Shown here piece by piece: positions 27,276 to 37,513 of a stretch of DNA of 64,000 nucleotides. The stretch covers positions 853,147-917,146 of the forward strand of contig NZ_JOKH01000003.1 of NCBI RefSeq assembly GCF_000722635.1, given 5' to 3'. The notes under the pieces are model-generated. The model did not search any database. It was not told where the DNA came from and saw only the letters and a list, made by a program, of their open reading frames with translations. This stretch comes from Endozoicomonas numazuensis. Lineage in GTDB: Bacteria; Pseudomonadota; Gammaproteobacteria; Pseudomonadales; Endozoicomonadaceae. How positions within the stretch are numbered: position 1 is the first letter of the stretch; each line of letters begins with the position of its first letter. The position numbers were made by a program, and so were the translations under genes.

Positions 27276-28739
27276 TTAAGTGACGGGTTGCGCGTCCTGA
27301 GGACTTACAGAAGACCTCACATTACGGACTCCAGAATTCAGATCCTGCTCCTGATGCTTGGCAATAAAGCCTGCACTCTGCTCTTCCAGAATCTGAATCA
27401 TACGACGGCTCTTGCTCTGAACCAGACTGTGTGCAAACAGGGTTGGAATAGCGACCACCAGACCCAGCATCGTGGTAACCAATGCTTCAGAAATGCCATT
27501 TGCCATCAGCTTGGGATCACCTGTACCAAACAGGGTAATCGCCTGGAAGGTCGCAATCATACCGACAACAGTACCCAGCAGACCCAGCAGCGGCGCAACG
27601 GAGGCAATCAGTTTAATGGACCCCACACCTCGCTCAATGGCCGGAGCAGAACGCATGATAATTTCGTCCAGCTTGAGCTCCAGTGTTTCAAGGTCAGATT
27701 CGCGGTTGTCCTGATAGGTCTGCATGATTTCACCCAGAGGATTCCCCTTGATGACTTGCTCAGACTTCTGCTGCTTGCTCACACCCAGACCGATACGGGT
27801 CAGGTTCAAAAAGCAGAACAATGCCAGCAACATGCCCAGGGCACCCAGACCAAGAATGACATAACCAACCACACCACCCTGGTCGATTCGTTCAGTCACA
27901 CTGGGGCTTTGAACCAGCAGAGACAGGATCTGACCACGTGAGGGATCAATATAGAAAGGGACAAAGCCGGCAGTAGACTGTTCCAGCGCTTCTACCGAAG
28001 AAAGAATGGACGAATCTGGCTGACGGGAGAGTTCCTGAAACTTACCCACAGCAGGTGAATAGTTCAGGTATTTTCCATCGGCAATCGCGTTGAAAGTACC
28101 CACACGGATAATCTCTTTCTGGGCTTCATTGCCTTCCCCATACACGACAGTTGCAGGCATTTTAACCACACGGCCTGCCTCTACCATCTCCTGAAAGATT
28201 TCATGCCAGAACTGTTCTAACTTCGCAGTGGTTGGCAATTTTTTACTTTCAGCCATTTCCGCCATAAAAGCGGTTCGCTCAGGGTACTGAGCGGTCGTCA
28301 TGGAGGCTTCAAAAACCCCCCGGTTGTCTCCGGCAAACTGACGAACCACACCAAACAGCTCTTTCAATTCACCGGAGCGAATATCCAGCGTATTTTGCGT
28401 TTCTTTCAGGGCCTGTTCGTTAGTATCAGACTGCTTAAGCAGTTTATCACTCAGGGTTTCCTGAGCTTTTAACTCCGCTTTAGCCTCTGCCAGCAACTGT
28501 TGCTGGTTATTTTTCTCACTCAGAAATCGAGCTTCACGGGCACGGTTGTCACGACTTTCTGTGACACCATCCTGCTTTATTTTGTCCAGCAGACCTTGCA
28601 GAGCGGTCAGACCTGTCTCAGCAGAGGCTGGAGCCGCAAAACCTACGGCCATGGCGATAGCAACCGGCTTGATCGCCTTTCTCAGTCCGTAAAACAGTTC
28701 GTAAAACTGTCCGTAAAAAGAGTTTTGAAGGTACTTCAT
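27276..28739 (-). CDS. TtpC-like MotA/TolQ/ExbB protein with periplasmic domain
   Basis: 487 residues: signal sequence (ending ASA, near 40), a coiled-coil periplasmic region (about 50-150), a further periplasmic domain, then three membrane helices with PLLGLLGTVVGMIATFQ. This is the layout of TtpC, the fourth component of TonB2 systems in Vibrio. The ATG overlaps the stop of the DUF3450 gene (TGATG), so translation is coupled. It probably links the inner-membrane motor to TonB and the outer membrane. Confidence 0.9.
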   Translation of the reverse strand: MKYLQNSFYGQFYELFYGLRKAIKPVAIAMAVGFAAPASAETGLTALQGLLDKIKQDGVTESRDNRAREARFLSEKNNQQQLLAEAKAELKAQETLSDKLLKQSDTNEQALKETQNTLDIRSGELKELFGVVRQFAGDNRGVFEASMTTAQYPERTAFMAEMAESKKLPTTAKLEQFWHEIFQEMVEAGRVVKMPATVVYGEGNEAQKEIIRVGTFNAIADGKYLNYSPAVGKFQELSRQPDSSILSSVEALEQSTAGFVPFYIDPSRGQILSLLVQSPSVTERIDQGGVVGYVILGLGALGMLLALFCFLNLTRIGLGVSKQQKSEQVIKGNPLGEIMQTYQDNRESDLETLELKLDEIIMRSAPAIERGVGSIKLIASVAPLLGLLGTVVGMIATFQAITLFGTGDPKLMANGISEALVTTMLGLVVAIPTLFAHSLVQSKSRRMIQILEEQSAGFIAKHQEQDLNSGVRNVRSSVSPQDAQPVT

Positions 28740-29542
28740 CACGCATCCTCCGCTGTGCGAACAGGCAGTTTGATCAGGTTATGCGGAGCCTGCTTGCGGG
28801 CAATTTTCAGACCCTGATTAACACCGGCACGGTAGCTTTCCGGCAGGACTTCCCATTGGCGGGTTTCCTTGTTCCACTGACCGGTTTCAGCACCATCCAG
28901 GGATTGATACAGCAGCGCTACACGACCGATACGGAGGAAGTTATAAGTACGGGTATCGTCGCCCTCACCCAGACTGGCTTCATAGGCTTCAATAGTGCGG
29001 CCAAAGTCAGTTTCAATCTGGTAGGACTCAAGAATCTTGCGGTATTTTTCCGAAGTAGTGACGTTCGGGCTGTCCAGAGTGGCTTGTAGGCGAGTAACAC
29101 GATCACGGCGCTCTTTCATCTGGAAAGGAACATCCAGTTCAATAAACTCTTCCAAAGCACCGACCATTTTTAACATGAGAGGCGTAATCTCAATATTGGT
29201 CTGATCCAGCGTTTTAATTTGCTCCAGCATGGATTCAATTTCAGTTTGCTGGGCAGTCACCACTTTTTGCAGCTGGCGGTTATAAACTTTCAGCGCCTCT
29301 ACCTGACGGATCACGCTTTTGTATTCGGCTAATAACTCCTGAGTCTGGTTCGATAGATTATCTACCTTGCCCTGGGAGATTTGAGAAGCCTTATCAGTTT
29401 TTTGCTGAGTGGATAACGCACTGGAAAGAGGATCTTCTGCCAGTGCAACGGGGGAAAGTATTGAAGCCGACAACGCAGTACTTAATGCAAGTACACTGCA
29501 CAGGCTTTTAACCTTGTGAGTTTTTATTTTCATTTTGATCAT
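28739..29542 (-). CDS. DUF3450 periplasmic coiled-coil protein
   Basis: 267 residues: signal peptide ending at about ALA (35), then a long helical/coiled-coil stretch (45-120) and a C-terminal domain with FLRIGRVALLYQSLDG and RQWEVLPESYR, as in DUF3450. It is the first gene of the TonB2 operon, as in many marine gammaproteobacteria. The function is unknown, but the constant linkage to TtpC suggests a periplasmic partner of it. Confidence 0.9.
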   Translation of the reverse strand: MIKMKIKTHKVKSLCSVLALSTALSASILSPVALAEDPLSSALSTQQKTDKASQISQGKVDNLSNQTQELLAEYKSVIRQVEALKVYNRQLQKVVTAQQTEIESMLEQIKTLDQTNIEITPLMLKMVGALEEFIELDVPFQMKERRDRVTRLQATLDSPNVTTSEKYRKILESYQIETDFGRTIEAYEASLGEGDDTRTYNFLRIGRVALLYQSLDGAETGQWNKETRQWEVLPESYRAGVNQGLKIARKQAPHNLIKLPVRTAEDA

Positions 29543-29643
29543 GGACTGCCATTTCCCATGAGGGTGTTGTTATTATTTAACGAGTTTTCATCTAAAGAGC
29601 CTGAAGCACGGCATAACCGTGCTCCACTGTTTTCAGATTCCTG

Positions 29644-32259
29644 TTAGAACTTGTAGGAACCTTCAATATAGTATGTACGACCTACTGGGTTATCATAATC
29701 GATTGCATAGAACGGAGAGAAAGCTTCCAGAGGATCGGCTGGAGGAGTTACATCACCAATATTGGTAATACCGAAGCCAATAGAAGCATTCTCATTGAAG
29801 CGATATTTACCAGAAAGATTCACTGTTGTCATGCTACCAACTTTGGTTTCATAGCCTGCGTCCTTGGCGGCATCACAGTCTGTGAAATAGTAGTCATTAG
29901 CAAACCCTGAGCAGAAGCTGCTTCTGTATTTCAGAAACAAATTCGCACTCAAGTTCTGGTAAGCCCACCCCAAGCTCAGTGTTGACTGAACACCTGGTTC
30001 ATACTCAGTAACATCTTTCACTGGATCAGTGTCTGAAGTCTGAGTTTCACGCTTGATCAGATGTGTCACAGAGAACTGCGTATTAAATTCACCATACTTA
30101 GTCTCTGGGAATGTATAGCGAACAGAAGCATCAACACCTTCAACGGTTTCACCCGCTTGGTTTACAGGTCCGTAAATCACAGTATCGATGGTCCCTACAG
30201 TCTGACCTTCTGCAGGAGCATTACGTATAACCTGGGCACCGGCATAGCGGCTAGGATCTGCAATTACTCGACCCAGCTCAGGATCAACAACCAGATCTTT
30301 CAGTTCAATCTTGTACCAGTCTGCAGACAGCGTCAGATTATCAGCTGCTTCCCAAACAACACCGAATGAGTAGTTGGTTCCAGTTTCTTCTTCCAGTTCT
30401 TTATTTGCACCAGTTACAACATCAAAGTACTGAGTACCACAAGCTACTTTTCGACCTTCTTCTGTACCAACATAAGCATCACAGTATGTTGGATCTAAAG
30501 AATCATTAAAAGCGTTAACACCAGCACCGAACAAGCGCTGCATATCAGGAGCCCTAAAGCTCTTGCCCCAACTACCGCGAACCAACACCTCATCAACTGG
30601 ACGATATGTGAAAGATACTTTTGGTGTTACAGCTGAGCCTGTGTTTGAGTCATCTTTATAATCGTCATAACGTGCGGCAAGTGTCACTTCCACCTTGTCG
30701 ACTACTGGTACAAGAACTTCTGCACCGACCCCTACCTGAGTTCTCTTGCCACCACCAGATGTGCCTCCGCTACCTACATAAATGCCGTCAAGCGTTCCCT
30801 GGTCTCTTTTATCTTCATACTTGGTTTTATTTATTTCTGCGAAGGTAGCAAAGCCAGCAGTTCCTGACGGAAGTTCGAACAAATCTCCTGACAGACTGGC
30901 AGTGTAACTCAATATGGAAGACTCAGCATCTGTAGTGCTTTTACCTGAAATCCGATCAACAACACTTTGAGGAATTCTCTCAAATAAATTCAACTCACCA
31001 GACTTAACCATTGCATCCAGTTCAGCTTGAATTATTTCAGGGCTGGAGGTTTCTACTTTTTGCTTGGTGTAGCCGACAGACATTTCCCAATCATATTCGT
31101 CCATCAGCAAACCATTTAACCCAGCAAAGCCCCCATAATACTGACTGTCTGCCCCACTTTGACGTTCTCCAAACTCAACCATCCTCCGAGTATATTCCCC
31201 TTTAACGGGATCCGATGTACCGAAGGTTGGATTTCCAGGATCTGTTGCTGCCAATTCCACGTCATAAGCATTTGGCTCAAAATAGGCCAATGTTTCTTTT
31301 TGACCTAACCTCAAACGAGTAAAAGCAGTTATATCTTCTGATAGATCAAACTCAAAATTAGTCATCAAATCATAAGATTCATTTTCTGGCTTCAGCGTTC
31401 TGTGAGCTGAACGATTGTAACCGCACTTACCATCTGATCGATCAACACCATTCCCTCCTACAACAGCCTGACAATCACTAGGAGTAAATATGCGACTATC
31501 ATCCGCCTCAAAACTAGCGCCATAAGAGCTGTAAGCAGCCAGTTGGCTACGATCACTCATGTCGCTATCAGCCCAGTCCCTATCCTTATTGCGCAACATT
31601 TCGTTACCCTGAATCTGGGCAACAAAAGTCACTCTGGATCTTTCCGTTGAAGTTCCTGCTAACAGTTCTACTCGGCCATTAGCATAGCCTCCATCATGAG
31701 CATCACCTGCTCTGGCTTTTATCTCAACACCTTCATAATCTTTTTTAAGAATGACGTTTACAACACCACTAATTGCATCAGAACCATAAATTGCAGAAGC
31801 ACCATCAGTAAGCACTTCAATTCGCTCTACAGCAGCAACAGGAATTTGTCCTAAATCAGCAAAACTGGTATCACCATTGGCCCCAAGTGGAAACATGGGA
31901 AGTCTTTTACCATCAATAAGAATCAAACTACGCCCAACTCCCAAGCCACGTAAATTTACAGCTTGAGCAGTAGGTGTAAAAGTAAAAGCATTCTGTTGGT
32001 TTAACGATCCACCGGTATTTTGATTAAGAGAGTTAAGGGCTTCAAATATGTCAGTGTAACCACGAGTTTCGATATCGTCAGCAGATATAACTGTGACTGG
32101 TGATGCGCCTTCTACATCCACCCGAGATATCCGAGAGCCAGTCACTTGAATCTTTTCAAGCTTTTCGACTTCTTGCTCTTCTGCAATGGCCATTGTTGAG
32201 CCAGCAGAAGCCCCCATAGCCACGACGACGGCCGTGCTAAGTGCAGTCCTTCTGAACAT
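29644..32259 (-). CDS. TonB-dependent outer-membrane receptor
   Basis: 871 residues from the ATG at 32259 (MFRRTALSTAVVVAMGASAG signal peptide, weak AAGGA upstream). A TonB box-like region (KIQVTGSRI) precedes the plug domain (VNLRGLGVGRSLILIDGKR, DGASAIYGSDAISGVVNVILKK) and a 22-strand barrel ending in aromatic YYIEGSYKF. The RGLGxxRSLxLIDG plug is of the kind common in receptors for peptides, glycans or organic compounds rather than siderophores, but the ligand cannot be read. It lies 100 bp before the TonB2 operon on the same strand and may be powered by it. Confidence 0.92.
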   Translation of the reverse strand: MFRRTALSTAVVVAMGASAGSTMAIAEEQEVEKLEKIQVTGSRISRVDVEGASPVTVISADDIETRGYTDIFEALNSLNQNTGGSLNQQNAFTFTPTAQAVNLRGLGVGRSLILIDGKRLPMFPLGANGDTSFADLGQIPVAAVERIEVLTDGASAIYGSDAISGVVNVILKKDYEGVEIKARAGDAHDGGYANGRVELLAGTSTERSRVTFVAQIQGNEMLRNKDRDWADSDMSDRSQLAAYSSYGASFEADDSRIFTPSDCQAVVGGNGVDRSDGKCGYNRSAHRTLKPENESYDLMTNFEFDLSEDITAFTRLRLGQKETLAYFEPNAYDVELAATDPGNPTFGTSDPVKGEYTRRMVEFGERQSGADSQYYGGFAGLNGLLMDEYDWEMSVGYTKQKVETSSPEIIQAELDAMVKSGELNLFERIPQSVVDRISGKSTTDAESSILSYTASLSGDLFELPSGTAGFATFAEINKTKYEDKRDQGTLDGIYVGSGGTSGGGKRTQVGVGAEVLVPVVDKVEVTLAARYDDYKDDSNTGSAVTPKVSFTYRPVDEVLVRGSWGKSFRAPDMQRLFGAGVNAFNDSLDPTYCDAYVGTEEGRKVACGTQYFDVVTGANKELEEETGTNYSFGVVWEAADNLTLSADWYKIELKDLVVDPELGRVIADPSRYAGAQVIRNAPAEGQTVGTIDTVIYGPVNQAGETVEGVDASVRYTFPETKYGEFNTQFSVTHLIKRETQTSDTDPVKDVTEYEPGVQSTLSLGWAYQNLSANLFLKYRSSFCSGFANDYYFTDCDAAKDAGYETKVGSMTTVNLSGKYRFNENASIGFGITNIGDVTPPADPLEAFSPFYAIDYDNPVGRTYYIEGSYKF

Positions 32260-33458
32260 GTTATTATTTTTCCTTGCTATCCACTTATAGTGTTTATTAT
32301 TGGCCAGCTTGAGCTTTTGGCTCCTTGCCACTACACCGCCATTCCCGGCAGGTGACCTCTCGACTGTCTTGCTTTCGATCAAGTTGTAGACACCTGACCG
32401 GCTTCAGACACCTGAGGTAATCCCTATTTAACGCAACAACTAAACCCACTCCCCAACAGGTTTAATACATAAAAGGGGCTCCAGCCCAGGAGAGCTTCCA
32501 ACTTAATCGTTTTCAGCTCTTAGCCCGCTCAGGGCTGTATTGCCTGTTCCATCACAGCGAGTAATAAAACTGGCATTTCTTTTTTTTATTCGCCGATATC
32601 TTCCGGCTTATCTATAAATTTCACTTTTTACAGGTAATACTTCGCCACGCTGCGATTTAATGAGATTAAAAAGCAGTTTCAACAGAGCATTATTTAATCA
32701 ATGCAGGCTTGAAAGAACTCCGTATTGATTACTTCCTGTAATACTTTTGAAACCATACGACTGTTTCAAAATTGTGACGCAGTGTGAATTTAAATCTTTT
32801 CAATACGTAAAATCAACTATAAATATTGATCAAATTTTAAGCTGTCCTATTACACCCTGAATTAAGTCGAATGATAACCCCCCAAACCCCTGACAAGACA
32901 AGGGCTAAAGGTTTGTTTTTCATTCATGATTTTGTGTAAAAAAATATCAAAAGAGATTCTTGAATTGTGACTCTTTTCACGAAACCCACAGATTTAGTAA
33001 AAACTTATTAATTACTAAAAATAATAAATTTAATTTAATGTGAATTTTTATTCATTTAATTAATATATATACTCAGCTATTGTCGTTTATACCGTTCAAT
33101 TAATGGTCAATGACTCGTGACTTGTAAAAAATAATGGAATAGTATTTTTCAACTTTATGAGTCGGCCAAAGAAGTAAACCAGAGAGTGTGCTGATTAATT
33201 GATCACGGGCTTTCCAATACAATGGAAAACAGCTGACATAATAATCTTGCTCAAAAGTCATCCAGAAAAATATTTACCTGAATAATGACTATAAAAAGCT
33301 TTGAAACCATTTTAATGTTTGGGTGATCTTTGAGCCATGATTTGCACCGCAGCTGTTGAACGATAAATAGACAACACATTGCGACTAGCCAAAAGCAAGG
33401 ACGTTACACTCATATCTAACCCCGATGAGTGCCAGATAATAAAGAGAATGCCGTTACA
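32260..33458. promoter_or_regulatory. 1.2-kb divergent AT-rich region with CRP-like box at 32966-32981
   Basis: The region separates the TonB receptor and M16 peptidase genes. TGTGACTCTTTTCACG matches the CRP consensus at 9 of 10 bases. The stretch 33000-33080 is nearly all A/T. A short hairpin AGCCC-GCTCA-GGGCT lies near 32522-32536. I see no convincing ORF or RNA gene; the length leaves room for a small RNA that I cannot prove. Confidence 0.45.
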
Positions 33459-36287
33459 ATGAATATAAAAAGAGCCATTGGTAGTTACCAACATCTGCAG
33501 TTTAAGCGAAAAACTCTATCCGCACTGATTGCGACTTCCCTGCTTTTGACCGGGTGCAGCCAGCTTTCCATTGAAGCCAAAAACACTTCAACACTCTCAC
33601 CCAGTCACGCATCCTCATTACCAACGGTTAATATCCCATACCAAAAATTTGTTCTCGACAATGGGCTGACAGTCGTTGTTCACGAAGACAGAAAGGCTCC
33701 CGTTGTGGCGGTTAATGTCTGGTACAAGGTGGGCTCAAAAGATGAACCTTTCGGCAAGACTGGTTTTGCTCACCTGTTTGAACACCTGATGTTTAATGGC
33801 TCGGAAAATTTTGACCAGGACTTTTTCGTCCCCTTCCTCAGTGCCGGTGCTACCGATATGAACGGCACGACCAACAATGATCGCACTAACTATTTTCAGA
33901 CAGTGCCCACTCAAGCTTTGGATATGGCGCTATGGATGGAGTCCGATCGAATGGGACATTTCCTTGGCGCCGTCACTCAGGAAAAACTGGATATTCAACG
34001 AGGCGTAGTACAGAACGAAAAACGTCAGGGTGAAAACCGCCCCTATGGCAAGTCCTGGGGACAAATGGCGCAAGACACTTTCCCTGCCGGGCACCCATAC
34101 TCCTGGTCTGTCATTGGCTCTATGGAAGATCTGGATGCAGCCAGCCTGGAAGACGTTAAGGGGTGGTTCAAACAATATTATGGCCCCAGTAACGCAGTGA
34201 TTGTGCTGGCTGGTGATATTGATGAAAAAACAGCCAGGGAAAAAGTCGGTCAATACTTTGCAGACATTCAGCCCGGCCCTCCCCTGAGCGTACCCGGTGC
34301 CTGGGTAGCCAAACGCACAGGCGAAAAACGTCGTGTAATGCAGGATCATGTTACTCAGCCCCGATTAACATTGAGCTGGAACATTCCTCAGGATGGTGCC
34401 AGTGAAAACATCGAAATCCAGTTACTGGCCTCTATTCTCGGTGATGGTGAAAGCTCCAGGCTCTATCAACGACTGGTGAAAGAAGAACAACTTGTGACCG
34501 ATGTTTCTGCTTCCATTTATTCAAGACTTCTGGCAGGCCAAATTTACATTAGCGCCGATGCAAAGCCTGATGCAGATCTTGCAAAAATAGAAGCCATCAT
34601 TCGCGAAGAGCTCGATAAAGCCCTGCAAGAAGGTATAGAACAAGCAGAGCTGGATCAGGCTCGCATTCGGTTTACAGCCAACTTTATCCGTGAAACTGAA
34701 CGCGTGGGTGGCTTTGGGGGTAAATCTGACATTCTGGCCTCTGGAGAGGTTTATCATGGCAATCCCGGCTTTTATCAGGTTTCTTCGCAACATCTGACAC
34801 AAGCGACTCCTGATTCTATTCAGACAGCCGGTAAAAAATGGTTGAACGACGGTGTTTATATACAAACAGTTCTGCCATATCCCAAATACACTGCAACCAC
34901 TGAAGGCGCCGACAGAAGCCAGTTGCCTGCTGTGGGCGATGGTAAAAAGCTGGACCTGCCCGAGATTCAGCGCGCTGAACTGAGCAACGGCCTGAAGATT
35001 GTTCTGGCCAATCGAACCAGCACCCCGATGGTGTCCATGCGTCTTCAGTTTAACGGTGGGTTATCCAGTCATCAGAATTATGGTCCGGGCGTACCTGGCT
35101 TTACTCTGGAAATGCTTAGAGAAGGTAACGAGCAGCGGGATAGCGCTGGACTTCAAACAGAGCTGGACAAACTGGGTACCACTTTATCGACCTCTATCTC
35201 AGGGGATCAGGCATCTGTCAGCTTGAGCAGCCTTTCTTCGAATCTGGTTCCCAGCCTGGGTATTCTGACCGAAATGGTGACAGCACCCGGGTTTGACCAA
35301 GGTGATATTGATCAACTGAAAGCACAAAAGCTGCAGCAAATCGGTCAGGAAAAAACCACTCCAACTTCTCTTCTTCAAAGAGAGCTGCCCCATGTGCTTT
35401 ACAGCGCAGACCACCCCTATGCTACACCCGCTACAGGTTCAGGAAATGCAGACACTCTGACTTCTATCAAGCGCAAGACAATTGTCGACTATTATAACGA
35501 CTGGATTCGACCCGATAATGCCACGCTGTTTTTAGTTGGTGATGTTAATTTAGAGCAGTTACTGCCAGCACTGGAACAAAACCTGGCAACCTGGAGTGCA
35601 CCTGAAAAGGCGATCCCCCAGGTGAAATTCCCCGAAATTGCCCAACCCAGCCAACCCAAGGTTTATCTGATCAACCAGCCTGACGCACAACAATCCACCA
35701 TCGCCGTAGCTCAACTGTTACCCGCATTAACCTCAGACCAGCTGGATGAAGAATTGTCTTTCAGTGTTTTCAATGACCTGCTGGGCGGAGAATTCACTTC
35801 TCGAATCAATATGAATCTTCGGGAAGAAAAGCGCTGGTCCTACGGTGCCCGATCCTACAGCAGGGATACCAAAGCCCAGAGACCTTATCTGATTCGTACT
35901 TCTGTTCAAACCGATAAGACGGGCCCCGCACTGGCAGAAATTCGTCATGAACTGCAAGCGGTGTTTACTGATGAAATGGCCTCTGCTGATGAAGTCACCC
36001 GCTATCGTGATAACCGCCTCAAGGAACAGGCGGGACGCTTTGAGACCAATGATCGTTTGCTGAGCGCCATCAGCCGGGTCGAAACCTACAACCTTCCGCA
36101 GAACTATCTTGAGCAATACGCTGATCTGCTCAAAGGCATCGATACCGAATCCGTTCGAGCAGCCGGAGACAAACGACTCGATCCTGAAACCATGATCTGG
36201 ATGGTCGTGGGTGATCTGGAAAAAATTGAAAAAGAAGTCCGGGCACTGGGGCTGGGTGATGTAGAGATACTTCAGCCCAAGGGGTAA
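33459..36287 (+). CDS. M16 family zinc metallopeptidase, lipoprotein
   Basis: About 942 residues with two M16 halves. The first has the inverted zinc motif HLFEH in GFAHLFEHLMFNG and the distal Glu in VVQNEKRQGENRPYG; the second half (LELSNGL-type restart near residue 500, RAELSNGLKIVLANR) has lost the HxxEH, as in two-domain pitrilysins. A lipobox LLLTGC near residue 33 predicts anchoring to a membrane facing the periplasm. The ATG at 33459 is preferred; a GTG at 33429 is possible. It probably degrades peptides taken up or released in the periplasm. Confidence 0.92.
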   Translation: MNIKRAIGSYQHLQFKRKTLSALIATSLLLTGCSQLSIEAKNTSTLSPSHASSLPTVNIPYQKFVLDNGLTVVVHEDRKAPVVAVNVWYKVGSKDEPFGKTGFAHLFEHLMFNGSENFDQDFFVPFLSAGATDMNGTTNNDRTNYFQTVPTQALDMALWMESDRMGHFLGAVTQEKLDIQRGVVQNEKRQGENRPYGKSWGQMAQDTFPAGHPYSWSVIGSMEDLDAASLEDVKGWFKQYYGPSNAVIVLAGDIDEKTAREKVGQYFADIQPGPPLSVPGAWVAKRTGEKRRVMQDHVTQPRLTLSWNIPQDGASENIEIQLLASILGDGESSRLYQRLVKEEQLVTDVSASIYSRLLAGQIYISADAKPDADLAKIEAIIREELDKALQEGIEQAELDQARIRFTANFIRETERVGGFGGKSDILASGEVYHGNPGFYQVSSQHLTQATPDSIQTAGKKWLNDGVYIQTVLPYPKYTATTEGADRSQLPAVGDGKKLDLPEIQRAELSNGLKIVLANRTSTPMVSMRLQFNGGLSSHQNYGPGVPGFTLEMLREGNEQRDSAGLQTELDKLGTTLSTSISGDQASVSLSSLSSNLVPSLGILTEMVTAPGFDQGDIDQLKAQKLQQIGQEKTTPTSLLQRELPHVLYSADHPYATPATGSGNADTLTSIKRKTIVDYYNDWIRPDNATLFLVGDVNLEQLLPALEQNLATWSAPEKAIPQVKFPEIAQPSQPKVYLINQPDAQQSTIAVAQLLPALTSDQLDEELSFSVFNDLLGGEFTSRINMNLREEKRWSYGARSYSRDTKAQRPYLIRTSVQTDKTGPALAEIRHELQAVFTDEMASADEVTRYRDNRLKEQAGRFETNDRLLSAISRVETYNLPQNYLEQYADLLKGIDTESVRAAGDKRLDPETMIWMVVGDLEKIEKEVRALGLGDVEILQPKG

Positions 36288-36294
36288 ACAGCAA

Positions 36295-36316
36295 GCGGTG
36301 GGAATACTCTCACCGC
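36295..36316 (+). terminator. Hairpin after the M16 gene
   Basis: GCGGTG and CACCGC arms around a 10-nt loop, 7 bp after the stop, followed by ATTTC. It is a weak terminator candidate. Confidence 0.4.
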
Positions 36317-36380
36317 ATTTCAGAATGACACCTTTACTGATCTGGATTAACCTTTCCTGCATTTCTAACCTGAGCAATAG

Positions 36381-36701
36381 ATGATCACTAAAGACCCCGT
36401 AGAAGGAGCAGCAAGCCAGTTTCAACTCTCTATGAGTGCTAATGAAGTCATAAAGTCACTGAGAGAAGATAAAGAAGCCTACTTCCCTCATGATGTAGTT
36501 GGCTTTCAGGTTCAAGGATTCAGTTTAATAACTGCCTGGCGCAAATATAAAAAGCTGAGTCAGGAACAGTTAGCCGACAAAATGGGCATTAGCCAGTCTG
36601 CAATGGCTCAGATTGAAAATCGTGATTCAACGCCTCAGCTCAAAACGCTGGAACGTGTGGCAGAAGCCTTGGGTATTCAAGTTGAACAATTGCAGAAATG
36701 A
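36381..36701 (+). CDS. XRE-family regulator, antitoxin-like, no toxin partner
   Basis: 106 residues with a C-terminal Cro/C1 helix-turn-helix (KLSQEQLADKMGISQSAMAQIENRD, residues about 56-80, split here only by the loop) after a 50-residue leader. The layout resembles antitoxins encoded next to RelE/HigB toxins, but no toxin-like frame is seen in the 93 bp upstream, and VapBC follows. It may be an orphan antitoxin or a plain regulator. The first copy of a 26-bp direct repeat starts 5 bp after its stop. Confidence 0.8.
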   Translation: MITKDPVEGAASQFQLSMSANEVIKSLREDKEAYFPHDVVGFQVQGFSLITAWRKYKKLSQEQLADKMGISQSAMAQIENRDSTPQLKTLERVAEALGIQVEQLQK

Positions 36702-36705
36702 TGAG

Positions 36706-36731
36706 AATTGAAATGATGACGTTTCCTTGAC
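36706..36731. repeat. 26-bp direct repeat, left copy (VapBC cassette)
   Basis: Identical in all 26 bases to 37514-37539; core AATGATGACGTTTCCTTGAC. The two copies enclose the whole VapBC module with its promoter (808-bp period), which looks like a cassette boundary or a trace of unequal exchange. Confidence 0.95.
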
Positions 36732-36802
36732 CAATATACTGGTCATTGCAGACATAAGGTTTGGATAGGCCTCACACTACAGGAATTGAAAGCACCCCAT
36801 AT

Positions 36803-36838
36803 TTGACTTACCGACACTCTTGTATATGCTTGGCATAT
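36803..36838 (+). promoter_or_regulatory. vapBC promoter with overlapping operator
   Basis: TTGACT (36803-36808), 16-bp spacer, TATGCT (36825-36830) form a sigma-70 type promoter. The perfect inverted repeat ATATGC-TTG-GCATAT (36824-36838) covers the -10 box, where VapB-VapC would bind for autoregulation. Confidence 0.6.
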
Positions 36839-36862
36839 GCTAAAAATAAAATTGAGGTTCCT

Positions 36863-37093
36863 ATGCGTACAGTATCGATTTTCAAGAATGGCCGAAACCA
36901 GGCTATTCGACTCCCCAAAGACATGGAGTTTGAAGGCATCAGCGAACTTGAAATAATAAAAGAGGGTGATCGAATCATTCTTAAACCCGCTCGCCCTACA
37001 TGGTCTTCACTGGCAGACTACGACCCTGCAGATGATGATTTCATGTCTGAGCGCAGCGATATTATTGCTGATGAAGGTCGTTTTGATTCATGA
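36863..37093 (+). CDS. vapB: VapB-type antitoxin (AbrB/MazE fold)
   Basis: 76 residues. The N-terminal swapped-hairpin DNA-binding part reads VSIFKNGRNQAIRLPKDMEF, followed by ELEIIKEGDRIILKP and an acidic tail (WSSLADYDPADDDF) that would wrap VapC. The ATG at 36863 has GAGG 6 nt upstream. Its stop overlaps the vapC start (ATGA). It neutralises the toxin and represses the operon. Confidence 0.93.
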   Translation: MRTVSIFKNGRNQAIRLPKDMEFEGISELEIIKEGDRIILKPARPTWSSLADYDPADDDFMSERSDIIADEGRFDS

Positions 37094-37506
37094 AAAAGCT
37101 CTACATGCTGGATACCTGCATCTGTAGTTTCATAATGAGAGAACAACCTATAGCCGTTCTTCAGCAACTGGAAAACAAAGTAAAAGAGCAAAGTCGTATT
37201 GTTATTTCAGCCATCACCTACGCAGAAATGCAATTTGGCTGTATTGGAAAAAAAGCTTCGCCCAAGCATCAAGTTTTAGTTGATGCTTTTTTACAACGGA
37301 TTGACGCAGTACTGCCCTGGGATCGTCAGGCGATTGATGCCACAGCCCTAATAAAGAAAGCACTCACAGAAAAAGGCACACTTATAGATGCAAACGACAC
37401 TGCAATTGCAGGACATTCCATTGCAACGAACAGTGTTTTAGTCACGAATAATATCCGTGAATTCAAACGTGTGCCTGACTTGATGTTCGAAGATTGGGTT
37501 CAGTAA
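37090..37506 (+). CDS. vapC: VapC-type PIN-domain ribonuclease toxin
   Basis: 138 residues of the PIN family. The acidic active-site residues are in YMLDTC (Asp8), TYAEMQFG (Glu46) and DANDTAIAGHS (Asp103), with VLVTNNIREFKRVPDL as the closing motif. VapC toxins cut initiator tRNA or rRNA. The start overlaps vapB by 4 bp. The right copy of the 26-bp repeat begins 7 bp after the stop. Confidence 0.94.
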   Translation: MKKLYMLDTCICSFIMREQPIAVLQQLENKVKEQSRIVISAITYAEMQFGCIGKKASPKHQVLVDAFLQRIDAVLPWDRQAIDATALIKKALTEKGTLIDANDTAIAGHSIATNSVLVTNNIREFKRVPDLMFEDWVQ

Positions 37507-37513
37507 CGAATTC

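Noticed and set aside
36288-36380. RelE/HigB toxin gene upstream of the XRE regulator
   Set aside because: Only 93 bp with stops and a hairpin; no toxin-like frame.
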